Below, piece after piece: positions 1 to 7,319 of a stretch of 64,000 bases of DNA. The notes under the pieces were generated by a model. That model worked only from the letters and a program-made list of their open reading frames with translations. It did not search any database and was not told the DNA's origin. The position numbers and the translations under genes are program-made. This DNA comes from Lachnospiraceae bacterium Marseille-Q4251 (GTDB lineage: Bacteria > Bacillota > Clostridia > Lachnospirales > Lachnospiraceae): the NCBI GenBank assembly GCA_018223435.1, contig JAGTTO010000001.1:3224001-3288000 (forward strand), given 5' to 3'. Every line of letters begins with the position of its first letter. Position 1 is the stretch's first letter.

Positions 1-2342
1 TGGAAAAACGCCAGTCCGAGCTGGAACAGTCTCAGAAGGCCGCCCAGGAGCGTCTCCGTATCGCGGAAAACAGCACGGTTTTTCAGGATATGAAGGAGAC
101 CATGGATTCCCTGCAGCGCCAGATCGACGCGGCCAGTGTGGAAAGCCGTGTCTGGGAGCGCCGCCTCAAAGAACTGGAGACTCTGGAAGAAAAGATCAAA
201 GAGCTTGGCATCCTTCTCCGAAAAGATCTGCCTGTGGATGAGGAGGAAAAGAAGGCCTTGAGCCAGCTTTCCGGCACCGGCATGGACACGGAAGCAAAGA
301 TTTCCGTTTTCAAGAAATACGGGGAAAAGGTGGACCAGCAGGACACCCTTTACGAGCAGAACAAGATCCATCTCCAGGACCAGATCCGGGCCCGGGAAAA
401 AGTGATGGCCGAGCTCACGGACAAGATCAAGAAACTGGAAGCCAACTGTCTGGTCTTCCCGCCGGAGATCGAGCGGGCCAGAAAGCTGATCTGCCAGGAG
501 CTGAAAAATCAGGGCATCGACACGGAAGTCTTCATTTTTGCGGAGCTCGTCCAGGAAATATTGGATCCGGAGTGGCGAAAAGCCGTGGAGACCTTTCTGG
601 GACGCAAGCGTTTCTACCTTATTATAGATGGGAAATACTGCGGCAAGGCCATGAAAGTTCTGAAGGAGAAAAAACTCTATTCCGCCAACCTGGTACTCAC
701 GGACAAGCTTCCTGAGACCGAGGTGAAAAGAGGCTCCGCTGCGGAGGTTTTGAAGATTCCGAATGTTTATGCCAGAAGATATGCCAATTCTCTTCTAAAT
801 GGCATCCATCTCTGCGAGGATCTGGAGGAGCTTCACGATTACCCGAAAGGCGGTCTGACCCGGGACGGCATGCTGGCAAAAAGCTACGCTGTTTCGCCGA
901 TGGATCTCACCGGAACCGAGCTCTGCCTGGGTGAGGATGCCGTGCGCCTTCAGCTGGAGCAGACGAAAGAGGAGCGCCGGGAAAAGGAAGCGCTGCAGCG
1001 GAAAGATAAGGACGCCCTGGCCAGGATTCTGGACTGCCGCCGTCAGATCGTCAGCATCGACTGGGATCCCGGCCACTACGAATTCAGTGCCGCCGACTCT
1101 CTGGAAAAGAGCAAAAAGACCAAACGGAAGCTGGAGGCTGATCTTCAGGCTATCCGGGACAATCCTGATTTTACCGCGGTCTTAAAGGAGCAGGAGTCTG
1201 CCCGGGAGCAGGCGAAGGAAGCCAACACGGCGGTGACGGAAAATTCCCTGAAAATGGGAAAATGCGGTAACTCTATCGAGAGCTACAGCAAGCAGCTCAT
1301 CGGTATCCGCGAGTCCATTGCCTTACGAAAACAGGAATATGAGGAAAAATGCGAGCTTCATCTGGAGCTTAAAACGCCGATGCTGGAAGAGTATGAGAAG
1401 CTTCGTAAAAAGAAGGACGGAGCCCTCAAGGTAATTACCCAGCGAAGTGTGGATAATTCCAGGAGTGATGTCAAAGAATGTGAAAAACATCTGGAAAGCG
1501 CCCAGTTGGAATACTGCCGCCTTTCCGAGCTTGACATCAATCAGCGCGGCGTGGGTTACATTGCTTTTTACCGGGAGGAATACCGGAATCTGGCCCATGT
1601 GAAGATTGAGGAAGCCAGCCAGAAGCTGAAAGAGCAGGCGGAAAAACTGGAGAGCGCCTTTATGAACGATTTCGTGGCCGAGATTGACGAGTCCATCCGG
1701 GATGCGAAGCGGGAGATGGAGGCCATCAATGAGGAGCTGAAGCAGATTCCTTTCGGAAGCGATACCTACCGCTTTGTCATGAAGGAGCGGCCGGACCGGG
1801 TGATTTTCTTCCGGATCTGCCGAAAACTTCAGAATTATATGAGCTCCGCTGAGGCCTACATGAGTTCCGGCCGGGATGACGAGGAGATGGAGCATGACAT
1901 CAAGGAATTTATGAACATCATCCTTTCCGAGGAGGACGAGCAGGAATACACGGATTACCGCCGGTATTTTTCCTATGATATGGAAATCGTGAGCAGGCAG
2001 GGCGACCAGGAGATCGTGGCCAACCTCTCGAAAAAGCAGGGTTCCGCCAGCAACGGCGAGAAACAGACGCCTTACTTTATCATTCTTGCTGCCAGTCTTC
2101 TCCAGTGCTACCCGAAGAACAGCTGCTGCGCCCGCCTGGCCTTCATCGACGAGGCCTTTTCGGCTCTTTCCAGAGAGCGTATCGAGCAGATGGTAAAATA
2201 TTTTGAAGAAAATGATTTCCAGGTTTTTTACGCAGCCCCGCCTGAAAAAATCAGCAGCATCGGTGCGTTTATCCAGTCCACGGTGAGCCTTGTGTGTACC
2301 GGAAGGTATACGAACGCGGTGGAGGGTTTGGTTAAGGAATAA
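1..2342 (+). CDS. Wadjet JetC-like SMC-family ATPase, 3' part
   Basis: The reading frame is open from the window edge (frame beginning at base 3) to the stop at 2342, so the N-terminal ATPase half lies upstream. About 779 residues are visible. They form long charged coiled-coil stretches, a globular hinge-like part near residues 140-290, more coiled coil, and a C-terminal ATPase half with a signature-like SNGEKQTPY loop and the Walker B stretch LAFIDEAFSAL, followed by FQVFYAAPPEKI. This is the SbcC/MukB-type C-terminus seen in JetC, the SMC-like subunit of the Wadjet plasmid-defence complex and in MksF-like condensins. By family knowledge it would extrude DNA loops with JetA and JetB and present circular DNA to the nuclease JetD. 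No jetD follows; the next 600 bases hold only repeats. The partner genes must be upstream, or missing. A chromosomal MukB/Mks-like condensin role is the alternative. Confidence 0.7.
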   Translation, partial: EKRQSELEQSQKAAQERLRIAENSTVFQDMKETMDSLQRQIDAASVESRVWERRLKELETLEEKIKELGILLRKDLPVDEEEKKALSQLSGTGMDTEAKISVFKKYGEKVDQQDTLYEQNKIHLQDQIRAREKVMAELTDKIKKLEANCLVFPPEIERARKLICQELKNQGIDTEVFIFAELVQEILDPEWRKAVETFLGRKRFYLIIDGKYCGKAMKVLKEKKLYSANLVLTDKLPETEVKRGSAAEVLKIPNVYARRYANSLLNGIHLCEDLEELHDYPKGGLTRDGMLAKSYAVSPMDLTGTELCLGEDAVRLQLEQTKEERREKEALQRKDKDALARILDCRRQIVSIDWDPGHYEFSAADSLEKSKKTKRKLEADLQAIRDNPDFTAVLKEQESAREQAKEANTAVTENSLKMGKCGNSIESYSKQLIGIRESIALRKQEYEEKCELHLELKTPMLEEYEKLRKKKDGALKVITQRSVDNSRSDVKECEKHLESAQLEYCRLSELDINQRGVGYIAFYREEYRNLAHVKIEEASQKLKEQAEKLESAFMNDFVAEIDESIRDAKREMEAINEELKQIPFGSDTYRFVMKERPDRVIFFRICRKLQNYMSSAEAYMSSGRDDEEMEHDIKEFMNIILSEEDEQEYTDYRRYFSYDMEIVSRQGDQEIVANLSKKQGSASNGEKQTPYFIILAASLLQCYPKNSCCARLAFIDEAFSALSRERIEQMVKYFEENDFQVFYAAPPEKISSIGAFIQSTVSLVCTGRYTNAVEGLVKE

Positions 2343-2355
2343 ATGGTTTCGAGGA

Positions 2356-2558
2356 TGCGCCGCCCGGCGTTCCGTCCGGCTTTCCGTTGCGGCGGAGCGA
2401 AATTCTAAGGCTTGCCGAAATCTTCTAAGAGCATTCACAAAAACCCGGAACTCGCTTCGCTCAGACAATGGATTTTTGTTCATAACACAGATTTTGGCGA
2501 GCCAAGAATTTCTGCTCTGCCTCCACAGGAAAAACGGACGGAATCGCTGGGTGGCGCT
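2356..2558. repeat. Structured repeat family A, copy A1 (long imperfect palindrome)
   Basis: This stretch begins just after the jetC-like stop and folds on itself along its whole length. The outermost arm GCGCCGCCC (2357) pairs with GGGTGGCGC (2549). Inside that, GAAATTCTAAGGCTTGCC pairs with GGCGAGCCAAGAATTTC, and further in ACAAAAACC pairs with GGATTTTTGT. The tip carries AACTCGCTTCGCTCAGACA. A related copy lies at 39567-39772 in the opposite orientation. No reading frame of note runs through it. It may be a non-autonomous mobile element or a structured RNA. Confidence 0.7.
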
Positions 2559-2603
2559 GTGCTATGGGTAAGCATTAAATCTTAAAAAAATATAAAAATT
2601 TCG

Positions 2604-2632
2604 TTGACGAATGGTGTCAAAAAAGGTATTCT
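2604..2632 (+). promoter_or_regulatory. Sigma-A-type promoter upstream of repeat B1 and uraA
   Basis: TTGACG at 2604-2609 and TATTCT at 2627-2632 are separated by 17 bases. It is the only good promoter I see before the uracil permease. If used, the transcript would start near 2640 and carry the whole of repeat B1 as a leader of about 320 bases. Confidence 0.5.
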
Positions 2633-2650
2633 TGTAAGGATAGCTTATGT

Positions 2651-2934
2651 AGCAGTTCAGGACGTTCAGGTCAATAGGCCACAGGTCTACGCTCTGCTTC
2701 GGTCGGTGCTAAACGAGTCCCACTGGGACTCAGCACCCCGCGCATTTCATGCGCTATCGCTGCTGACGCAGCTTCTGTCTGAGGCTTATGGATCTACATT
2801 CCATTTCGGTCCGCGCTAGACGAGTCCCACTGGGACTCAGCGCCGTTCCGACCATAACAACAAGAAAATACAGCCTATTGCAAACAGGTTTGCATAGTCT
2901 GTTTTTTCTTGTTGCATATGCTCTGAACTGTTGC
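2651..2934 (+). repeat. Structured repeat family B, copy B1
   Basis: Bounded by CAGTTCAG (2653) and its complement CTGAACTG (2923). It holds a chain of hairpins: GGTGCT/AGCACC enclosing GAGTCCCA-c-TGGGACTC (2705-2737), GCGCAT/ATGCGC (2740-2754), GCTGC/GCAGC, a second GAGTCCCA-c-TGGGACTC closed by GCGCT/AGCGC (2813-2843), and a last stem in which AACAAGAAAA pairs with TTTTCTTGTT around TTGCAAACAGGTTTGCA. Copies at 22990-23222 and, in part, 4611-4728 keep these stems with different bases. No protein is encoded. It lies between the promoter at 2604 and uraA, so it could act as a leader RNA, or simply be a passenger. Confidence 0.75.
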
Positions 2935-2959
2935 AAAAAATATTTTGAGGAGGCACATC

Positions 2960-4339
2960 ATGAACGAAAAAAATGCAACGATCAAAGATGCCCGTACCCT
3001 GGGGATACCGCGGATGTTGCTTCTCGGACTTCAGCACATGTTTGCGATGTTCGGAGCAACAATCCTGGTACCGATCCTAGTCAACACCTACTTCAACGGT
3101 GAGGGACTTTCCATCCAGGTAACTCTGATCTGTGCAGGCCTTGGAACCCTGTTTTTCCATGCCTGCTCCAAACTGAAGGTACCTGCTTTCCTGGGTTCAT
3201 CCTTCGCTTTCCTCGGCGGATTTTCCACCGTGGCAAATCTGGATACCGGCATCTTTGCTGATATGACCATGGGCGAGAAACTTCCTTACGCCTGCGGTGG
3301 TATCGTGGTAGCCGGTCTTCTCTATCTGATTCTGGCACTGGTTATCAAACTGGTAGGCGTAAAGCGCGTTATGCACTATCTGCCGCCTGTTGTAACCGGC
3401 CCCATCATCATTTGCATCGGACTTTCTCTGGCTCCCTCAGCAATCTCCAATGCGTCCACCAACTGGCTCATTGCCCTGATTGCTCTTGGAACAATCATCG
3501 TTTTCAACATCTGGGGAAAAGGCATGTTCAAGATCATTCCGATCCTCATGGGCGTTGTGATCTCCTATGCAGTAGCTCTGGTGATGCACCTCCTCGGAAT
3601 GACCAATCCGGACGGCAGCGCCATCCTGGATTTCTCCGCAGTCGCATCTGCAGCCTGGGTAGGACTTCCTCCTTTCCAGCTCTGCAAATTTGACATTACC
3701 GCCATCATGGTAATGGCTCCGATCGCTCTTGCTACCATGATGGAGCACATCGGTGATATGTCTGCAATCTCCGCAACGGTAGGAGAGAACTTCCTCGCAG
3801 ATCCGGGTCTTCACAGAACCCTCATTGGCGACGGTCTTGCAACCTCTTTTTCCGCTCTGGTAGGCGGCCCGGCAAACACCACTTACGGCGAGAACACCGG
3901 CGTTCTGGAGCTCAGCCGTGTCCATGACCCGCGTGTCATCCGTATCGCAGCTGTCTTCGCAGTCATCTTAAGCTTCATCCCGAAAATGGCTGATATCATC
4001 GGTTCCATGCCCTCTGCCATTATTGGAGGAGTTAGCTTCATGCTTTACGGAATGATTTCTGCAATTGGTGTTCGTAACGTAGTAGAGAACCGCGTAGATC
4101 TGACGAAATCCCGTAACCTGGTTATTGCGGCTGTGATTCTTGTCTGCGGACTTGGCTTTTCCGGTGGACTCACCTTCAATGTGTTCGGAACTCCGGTAAC
4201 GCTTACTGGACTGGCTATTGCAGCTATCGCAGGTATTCTGCTGAATGCGATTCTGCCGGGTAATGATTATGAGTTTGGTGAGAATCTCGAAGGAGATATC
4301 AACAGAGGGGTTGCTATTAATCCTAAAGTTAAGAAATAA
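2960..4339 (+). CDS. uraA: Uracil permease, NCS2 family
   Basis: A 459-residue membrane protein of the nucleobase:cation symporter-2 family that imports uracil for pyrimidine salvage. I place the start at ATG 2960 because GAGGAGG sits seven bases upstream; the earlier in-frame TTG at 2945 overlaps that site. Family marks are the N-terminal LQHMFAMFGATILVPIL, the loop LGSSFAFLGGFS, HIGDMSAIS with the substrate-contacting segment near residue 270, and GGPANTTYGENTGV near residue 310. About twelve to fourteen hydrophobic segments cover the chain, as expected. The gene is monocistronic, flanked by repeats on both sides. A 14-bp hairpin starts seven bases after its stop and probably ends its transcript, although it belongs to repeat D. 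No PyrR attenuator consensus was recognised in the leader. Confidence 0.93.
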   Translation: MNEKNATIKDARTLGIPRMLLLGLQHMFAMFGATILVPILVNTYFNGEGLSIQVTLICAGLGTLFFHACSKLKVPAFLGSSFAFLGGFSTVANLDTGIFADMTMGEKLPYACGGIVVAGLLYLILALVIKLVGVKRVMHYLPPVVTGPIIICIGLSLAPSAISNASTNWLIALIALGTIIVFNIWGKGMFKIIPILMGVVISYAVALVMHLLGMTNPDGSAILDFSAVASAAWVGLPPFQLCKFDITAIMVMAPIALATMMEHIGDMSAISATVGENFLADPGLHRTLIGDGLATSFSALVGGPANTTYGENTGVLELSRVHDPRVIRIAAVFAVILSFIPKMADIIGSMPSAIIGGVSFMLYGMISAIGVRNVVENRVDLTKSRNLVIAAVILVCGLGFSGGLTFNVFGTPVTLTGLAIAAIAGILLNAILPGNDYEFGENLEGDINRGVAINPKVKK

Positions 4340-4344
4340 AAATA

Positions 4345-4436
4345 TTGCAGGGGGAAACCATCAGAGTCTTGCAGTCCTGGTTTCCCCCTGCACCCCCTTC
4401 CAGGGCACGCTAGAAAATAGTGGGGCTTACGTCATA
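4345..4436 (-). repeat. Structured repeat family D, copy D1 (minus orientation)
   Basis: Contains a perfect 14-bp hairpin, GCAGGGGGAAACCA (4347-4360) with TGGTTTCCCCCTGC (4378-4391), then CACCCCCTTCCAGGGCACGC and the end motif TAGAAAATAG with GGGGCTTACGTCATA (4411-4436). Read on the minus strand it matches copy D4 at 49945-50070 almost base for base. Its end motif is inverted relative to D2 at 4937, so D1 and D2 face each other. Confidence 0.75.
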
Positions 4437-4936
4437 CTATTAGTGCGCGATGATATGGTATTTAGCGTCTCATATTGAGACGTGGTAAATTATCATATCA
4501 TCGCGCACTTTTTGTATAATGTAAGCGTCACTATATACTATGATGTTGGGGTCAAAAGGTCTTTTGCCCCCAACTGATGCCTACGAATTGCTCCGCTGCA
4601 AAGCAGCTCCCGCAAGGTCTACGCTCCGCTTCGGTCGGTGCTAAACGTGTGCCACTGGCACACAGCACCTACAAACATTCGAAATCCGCTGATTTACTGC
4701 GTAAATCGCTGCTTTCTCATGTTTGGCGGGTCCCAAGTTCAAAAGCCTTATCATGCAAGCACGAACGGCTTTTTGAGCTTTTGACCCTGGCATCATACTA
4801 TTACAGTGAAAATTAAGTATCTGCTATATTGACGCAGCAGATGAAAAGTCAGACAAGTCAATATGGCGGTTACTTAATATCCACTGTACTATATCACAAT
4901 GAGACACTAAACATCCGTCATTTCACGCAGTTTTTG
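4437..4936. repeat. Nested inverted repeats between D1 and D2, with repeat B3 and repeat C1
   Basis: This gene-free stretch is a set of nested palindromes. From outside in: AGTGCGCGATGATATG (4442-4457) pairs perfectly with CATATCATCGCGCACT (4494-4509); TACTATGATG..GGGTCAAAAGG (4537-4560) is the inverse of CTTTTGACCCTGGCATCATA (4779-4798); between these arms lies a partial repeat B (4611-4728) with GTGTGCCA-c-TGGCACAC and GATTTAC-tgc-GTAAATC. After it ATTAAGTA..ATATTGAC pairs with GTCAATAT..TACTTAAT (4814-4880). Short repeat C (GCACGAACGGCTTTTTGA..) runs 4757-4797 and recurs at 5755-5790. The arrangement suggests repeated insertion of one element into another. Confidence 0.65.
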
Positions 4937-5071
4937 TATGACGTAAGCCCCCTATTTTCTAAAGCGGGCCCGCAGGGGGAGCTCGAGGGGGAGGCGGGCT
5001 CGCGACTTCGAGCCGCCCCCTCGAATAATAATGCTTTCCCTACGCTTTCCCAAAGCGTCAAAATTTGAAAT
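4937..5071 (+). repeat. Structured repeat family D, copy D2
   Basis: Begins with TATGACGTAAGCCCCC and TATTTTCTA (4937-4961), the inverse of the end motif of D1. It continues with a GC-rich hairpin in which CGAGGGGG..GGGCTCG pairs with CGAGCC..CCCCCTCG (4983-5023), then ACGCTTTcccAAAGCGT (about 5042-5059). The body hairpin differs in sequence from D1 and D4 but sits at the same place. No gene is seen from 4340 to 5156 outside these repeats. Confidence 0.7.
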
Positions 5072-5074
5072 AAA

Positions 5075-5104
5075 AGCATAATTTTTACATTTTCTCACAT
5101 ACTA
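5075..5104 (+). promoter_or_regulatory. Candidate forespore sigma-G-type promoter of spoVT
   Basis: CATACTA at 5098-5104 equals the sigma-G -10 consensus, and AGCATA at 5075-5080 resembles the -35 element (GAATA) at a spacing of 17 bases. SpoVT in Bacillus is transcribed by sigma-G, so the match fits the gene. The -35 match is imperfect. Confidence 0.5.
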
Positions 5105-5156
5105 CCCATACATCATAAATTATGGAAAGTATGTAAGAAGCAGGAGGAATTTTTAT

Positions 5157-5705
5157 ATGAAAGCTACAGGAATCGTTCGGAGAATCGACGACCTCGGCCG
5201 GGTCGTCATCCCAAAGGAAATTCGCCGCACCCTCCGGATCAAGGAGGGCGATCCCCTCGAGATCTTCACGGATCGCGAGGGCGAAATCATCCTGAAAAAA
5301 TACTCCCCCATCGGTGAACTCAGCGCCTTCGCCCGGGAATATGCGGAAGCTCTGGCGGCGACCAGCGGGCATAGCGTCTGCATCACCGACCGCGATCAGG
5401 TGGTGGCCGCCGCCGGAAATAACCGAAAAGAATACGCCGGGAAAGCTATCAGCCGTCAGCTGGAGAATCTCATCCAGAACCGGGAGCAGCTCCTGGTGAG
5501 CCAGAACCGCCAGAACTGCATTGCAGTGACCTTCGAAGAAAATGAAGGCGCCACCTCCGAGGCCATCAGTCCGATTTTAAGCGAGGGAGATGCCATCGGA
5601 GCCGTGATTCTCCTGAACAAAGATACCCGCAGCCGCATGGGAGAAGCAGAAAAAACACTGACCCGCTGTGCCGCCGGTTTTCTGGGACGGCAGATGGAAC
5701 AATGA
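5157..5705 (+). CDS. spoVT: Stage V sporulation protein T, AbrB-type regulator
   Basis: A 182-residue transcription factor that tunes forespore sigma-G genes in spore formers. Residues 1-50 are the AbrB swapped-hairpin DNA-binding domain, with the diagnostic MKATGIVRRIDDLGRVVIPK start and IFTDREGEIILKKYSPIGEL. Residues about 56-178 form the GAF-like domain of SpoVT that distinguishes it from plain AbrB or Abh. Length matches Bacillus SpoVT (178 residues). The start ATG follows AGGAGGAATTTTTAT. The gene stands alone between repeats, with a sigma-G-like promoter upstream and a hairpin terminator downstream. Confidence 0.95.
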   Translation: MKATGIVRRIDDLGRVVIPKEIRRTLRIKEGDPLEIFTDREGEIILKKYSPIGELSAFAREYAEALAATSGHSVCITDRDQVVAAAGNNRKEYAGKAISRQLENLIQNREQLLVSQNRQNCIAVTFEENEGATSEAISPILSEGDAIGAVILLNKDTRSRMGEAEKTLTRCAAGFLGRQMEQ

Positions 5706-5792
5706 AAAAGCCAGGGATGAAATCTGTTTTGTGGATTTCATCCCTATCGTGCAAACACGAACGGCTTTTTGACCTTTTGACCCTGGCATCTT
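5704..5792 (+). terminator. spoVT terminator merged with short repeat C2
   Basis: GGGATGAAATC (5714) pairs perfectly with GATTTCATCCC (5734), and the flanking AAAAAGCC pairs with GGCTTTTT (5763-5770), ending in a T run. The distal part, GCAAACACGAACGGCTTTTTG then ACCTTTTGACCCTGGCATC, matches 4755-4797 closely, so the terminator arm is shared with repeat C. Confidence 0.7.
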
Positions 5793-5871
5793 TTAAATAA
5801 ATGTATAGTTGTATAAAGTCTGTTTTTGTGATAGGGTAGAATTAAAAAGTATGAAAAATGGAGGGTTTTCT

Positions 5872-6735
5872 ATGAAAATATCTACAGAAATTGGTTCAGC
5901 CGCCCAGCTGGTAGGCGAGGAAAAAGCAGTAGAGTATGTTGCAAAGGCAGGGTTTGATGCCTGGGATTTTTCGATGTTCGATATGTGCGGATATGACTGG
6001 AGAAAAAAGGTCCTGGTGCCGTCAGATCATCCGTTGGCATCCGTCGATTATCTGAAGTTTGCCAGAAAATTAAAGCAGATTGGCCTGGACAACGGCATCG
6101 TATGCAACCAGTCCCATGCACCGTTTCCTTCCATTCCGCCCATGCGTCCGTTTTTGAAGCGTGCGATCGAATGTACGGCGGAGGCTGGCGGTAAAATCTG
6201 CATCATTCATCCGGACAATGATAAATCAGCCGAGGAGAACGCTGAGATGTATTTTGATTTGCTGCCCTTTGCGAAAGAGTGCGGCGTGAAGATCGCCACG
6301 GAGAACATGTGGAACTGGAATGAGAAAACGGAAGAGGCCTGCTTTGCAGCCTGTGCGACTTCAGAGAGCTTTTTGGAGCATCTGAACGCTGTGAATGACA
6401 GTTCTTTTGTGGCCTGCCTGGATATCGGCCACGCTGAGATGAGAGGAGTCGGTTCTGGCGCGGTCAATATGATCCGGGCGCTTGGCCCTCACCTGCAGGC
6501 TTTACATATTCACGATACGGATAAAATTCATGATTCTCACCAGATTCCGTTTTCTATGGCTATCGATTTCCAGTCGATTGTCGCTGCCTTAAAAGAGATC
6601 CATTATCAGGGCTATTTTACCCTGGAGGCCAGTTATTATCTGGAAAATTACCCGAAGGATGAAGTCTTAAAGGGTGTGAAAGAACTGGCCAAAAGCGCGA
6701 GAAAACTGGCGGAGATGTTTGAGCAGGAAGTATAG
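5872..6735 (+). CDS. Sugar phosphate isomerase/epimerase-like TIM-barrel protein
   Basis: A 287-residue protein of the xylose-isomerase-like (AP endonuclease 2) superfamily. The start is ATG 5872, eight bases after GGAGGG; an upstream in-frame ATG at 5809 would add a non-conserved tail. Barrel and metal-site features are visible: GFDAWDFSMFDM near residue 29, NQSHAPFP near 80, KICIIHPDND near 108, ATENMWNW (metal-binding Glu) near 143, CLDIGHAEM near 182, ALHIHDTDKIHDSHQIP near 215 and LEASYYLEN near 254. These supply the Glu, His and Asp ligands of the superfamily. The substrate is not predictable. It has no operon partner; the next gene has its own ribosome site 80 bases on. Confidence 0.8.
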   Translation: MKISTEIGSAAQLVGEEKAVEYVAKAGFDAWDFSMFDMCGYDWRKKVLVPSDHPLASVDYLKFARKLKQIGLDNGIVCNQSHAPFPSIPPMRPFLKRAIECTAEAGGKICIIHPDNDKSAEENAEMYFDLLPFAKECGVKIATENMWNWNEKTEEACFAACATSESFLEHLNAVNDSSFVACLDIGHAEMRGVGSGAVNMIRALGPHLQALHIHDTDKIHDSHQIPFSMAIDFQSIVAALKEIHYQGYFTLEASYYLENYPKDEVLKGVKELAKSARKLAEMFEQEV

Positions 6736-6819
6736 GAAGATACTTCGAAAAGATAGCTTTTGATTTTTTACCCCTGTGGTGCTATATTAAAAGTAAAGAC
6801 ATAATAGGAGGAAACCATC

Positions 6820-7212
6820 ATGGAAGAAGTTGTAAAATTTTTAAAAGATGCGAACACTTATTATCTTGCAACTGTGGAGGGCGATCAGCCGAGAGTTCGT
6901 CCCTTCGGAACTGCCCACATTTTTGAGGGAAAACTCTATATTCAGACAGGAAAAGTGAAAGAAGTTTCCAAACAGCTCCATGCAAATCCGAAAGCAGAGA
7001 TCTGTGCCTTCAAGGGCGGTGAGTGGATCCGGATTGCCGGAGAGCTTGTTGAGGATGACAGAAGAGAGGCCAGACAGTCCATGCTGGATGATTATCCGGG
7101 GTTAAAGAAAATGTATTCCGCCGATGATGGAAATACGGAAGTCTTCTATTTTAAAAATGCGACAGCAACAATTTCTGCTTTTAACCATGAACCGAAAGTG
7201 ATTAAGTTTTAA
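6820..7212 (+). CDS. Pyridoxamine 5'-phosphate oxidase-family FMN-binding protein
   Basis: A 130-residue split-barrel flavoprotein. It starts with MEEVVKFLKDANTYYLATVEGDQPRVRPFG, typical of the family's first beta strands, followed by YIQTGKVKEVSKQLHANPKAEIC and the GEWIRIAGELVEDD strand. Length and spacing match small clostridial members annotated as pyridoxamine 5'-phosphate oxidase-like. True PdxH activity is unlikely at this size; flavin- or F420-like cofactor binding with an unknown reductase role is all that can be said. AGGAGG lies nine bases before the start and a strong terminator follows, so it is a single-gene unit. Confidence 0.8.
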   Translation: MEEVVKFLKDANTYYLATVEGDQPRVRPFGTAHIFEGKLYIQTGKVKEVSKQLHANPKAEICAFKGGEWIRIAGELVEDDRREARQSMLDDYPGLKKMYSADDGNTEVFYFKNATATISAFNHEPKVIKF

Positions 7213-7215
7213 ATA

Positions 7216-7256
7216 AAAACTCTGCGACAGAAAAAAATCTGCTGCAGAGTTTTTTC
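7216..7256 (+). terminator. Rho-independent terminator after the FMN-binding protein gene
   Basis: AAAACTCTGC (7216) pairs with GCAGAGTTTTTT (7244-7255), ending in a T run. Confidence 0.85.
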
Positions 7257-7319
7257 ACAGGACTTTTTAGCATTATAACCGTGAAGATTGGTTTCCGATG
7301 GGTATAAGGAGAAACGTGT

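Noticed and set aside
1323..2483. A 386-codon minus-strand frame opposite the JetC-like gene
   Set aside because: It runs antisense to the conserved ATPase end and into repeat A1; no ribosome site or domain is visible.
4345..5071. Considered as a riboswitch or phage attachment site
   Set aside because: No known aptamer core, tRNA gene or integrase is present; the parts recur elsewhere in the window as repeats A-D.
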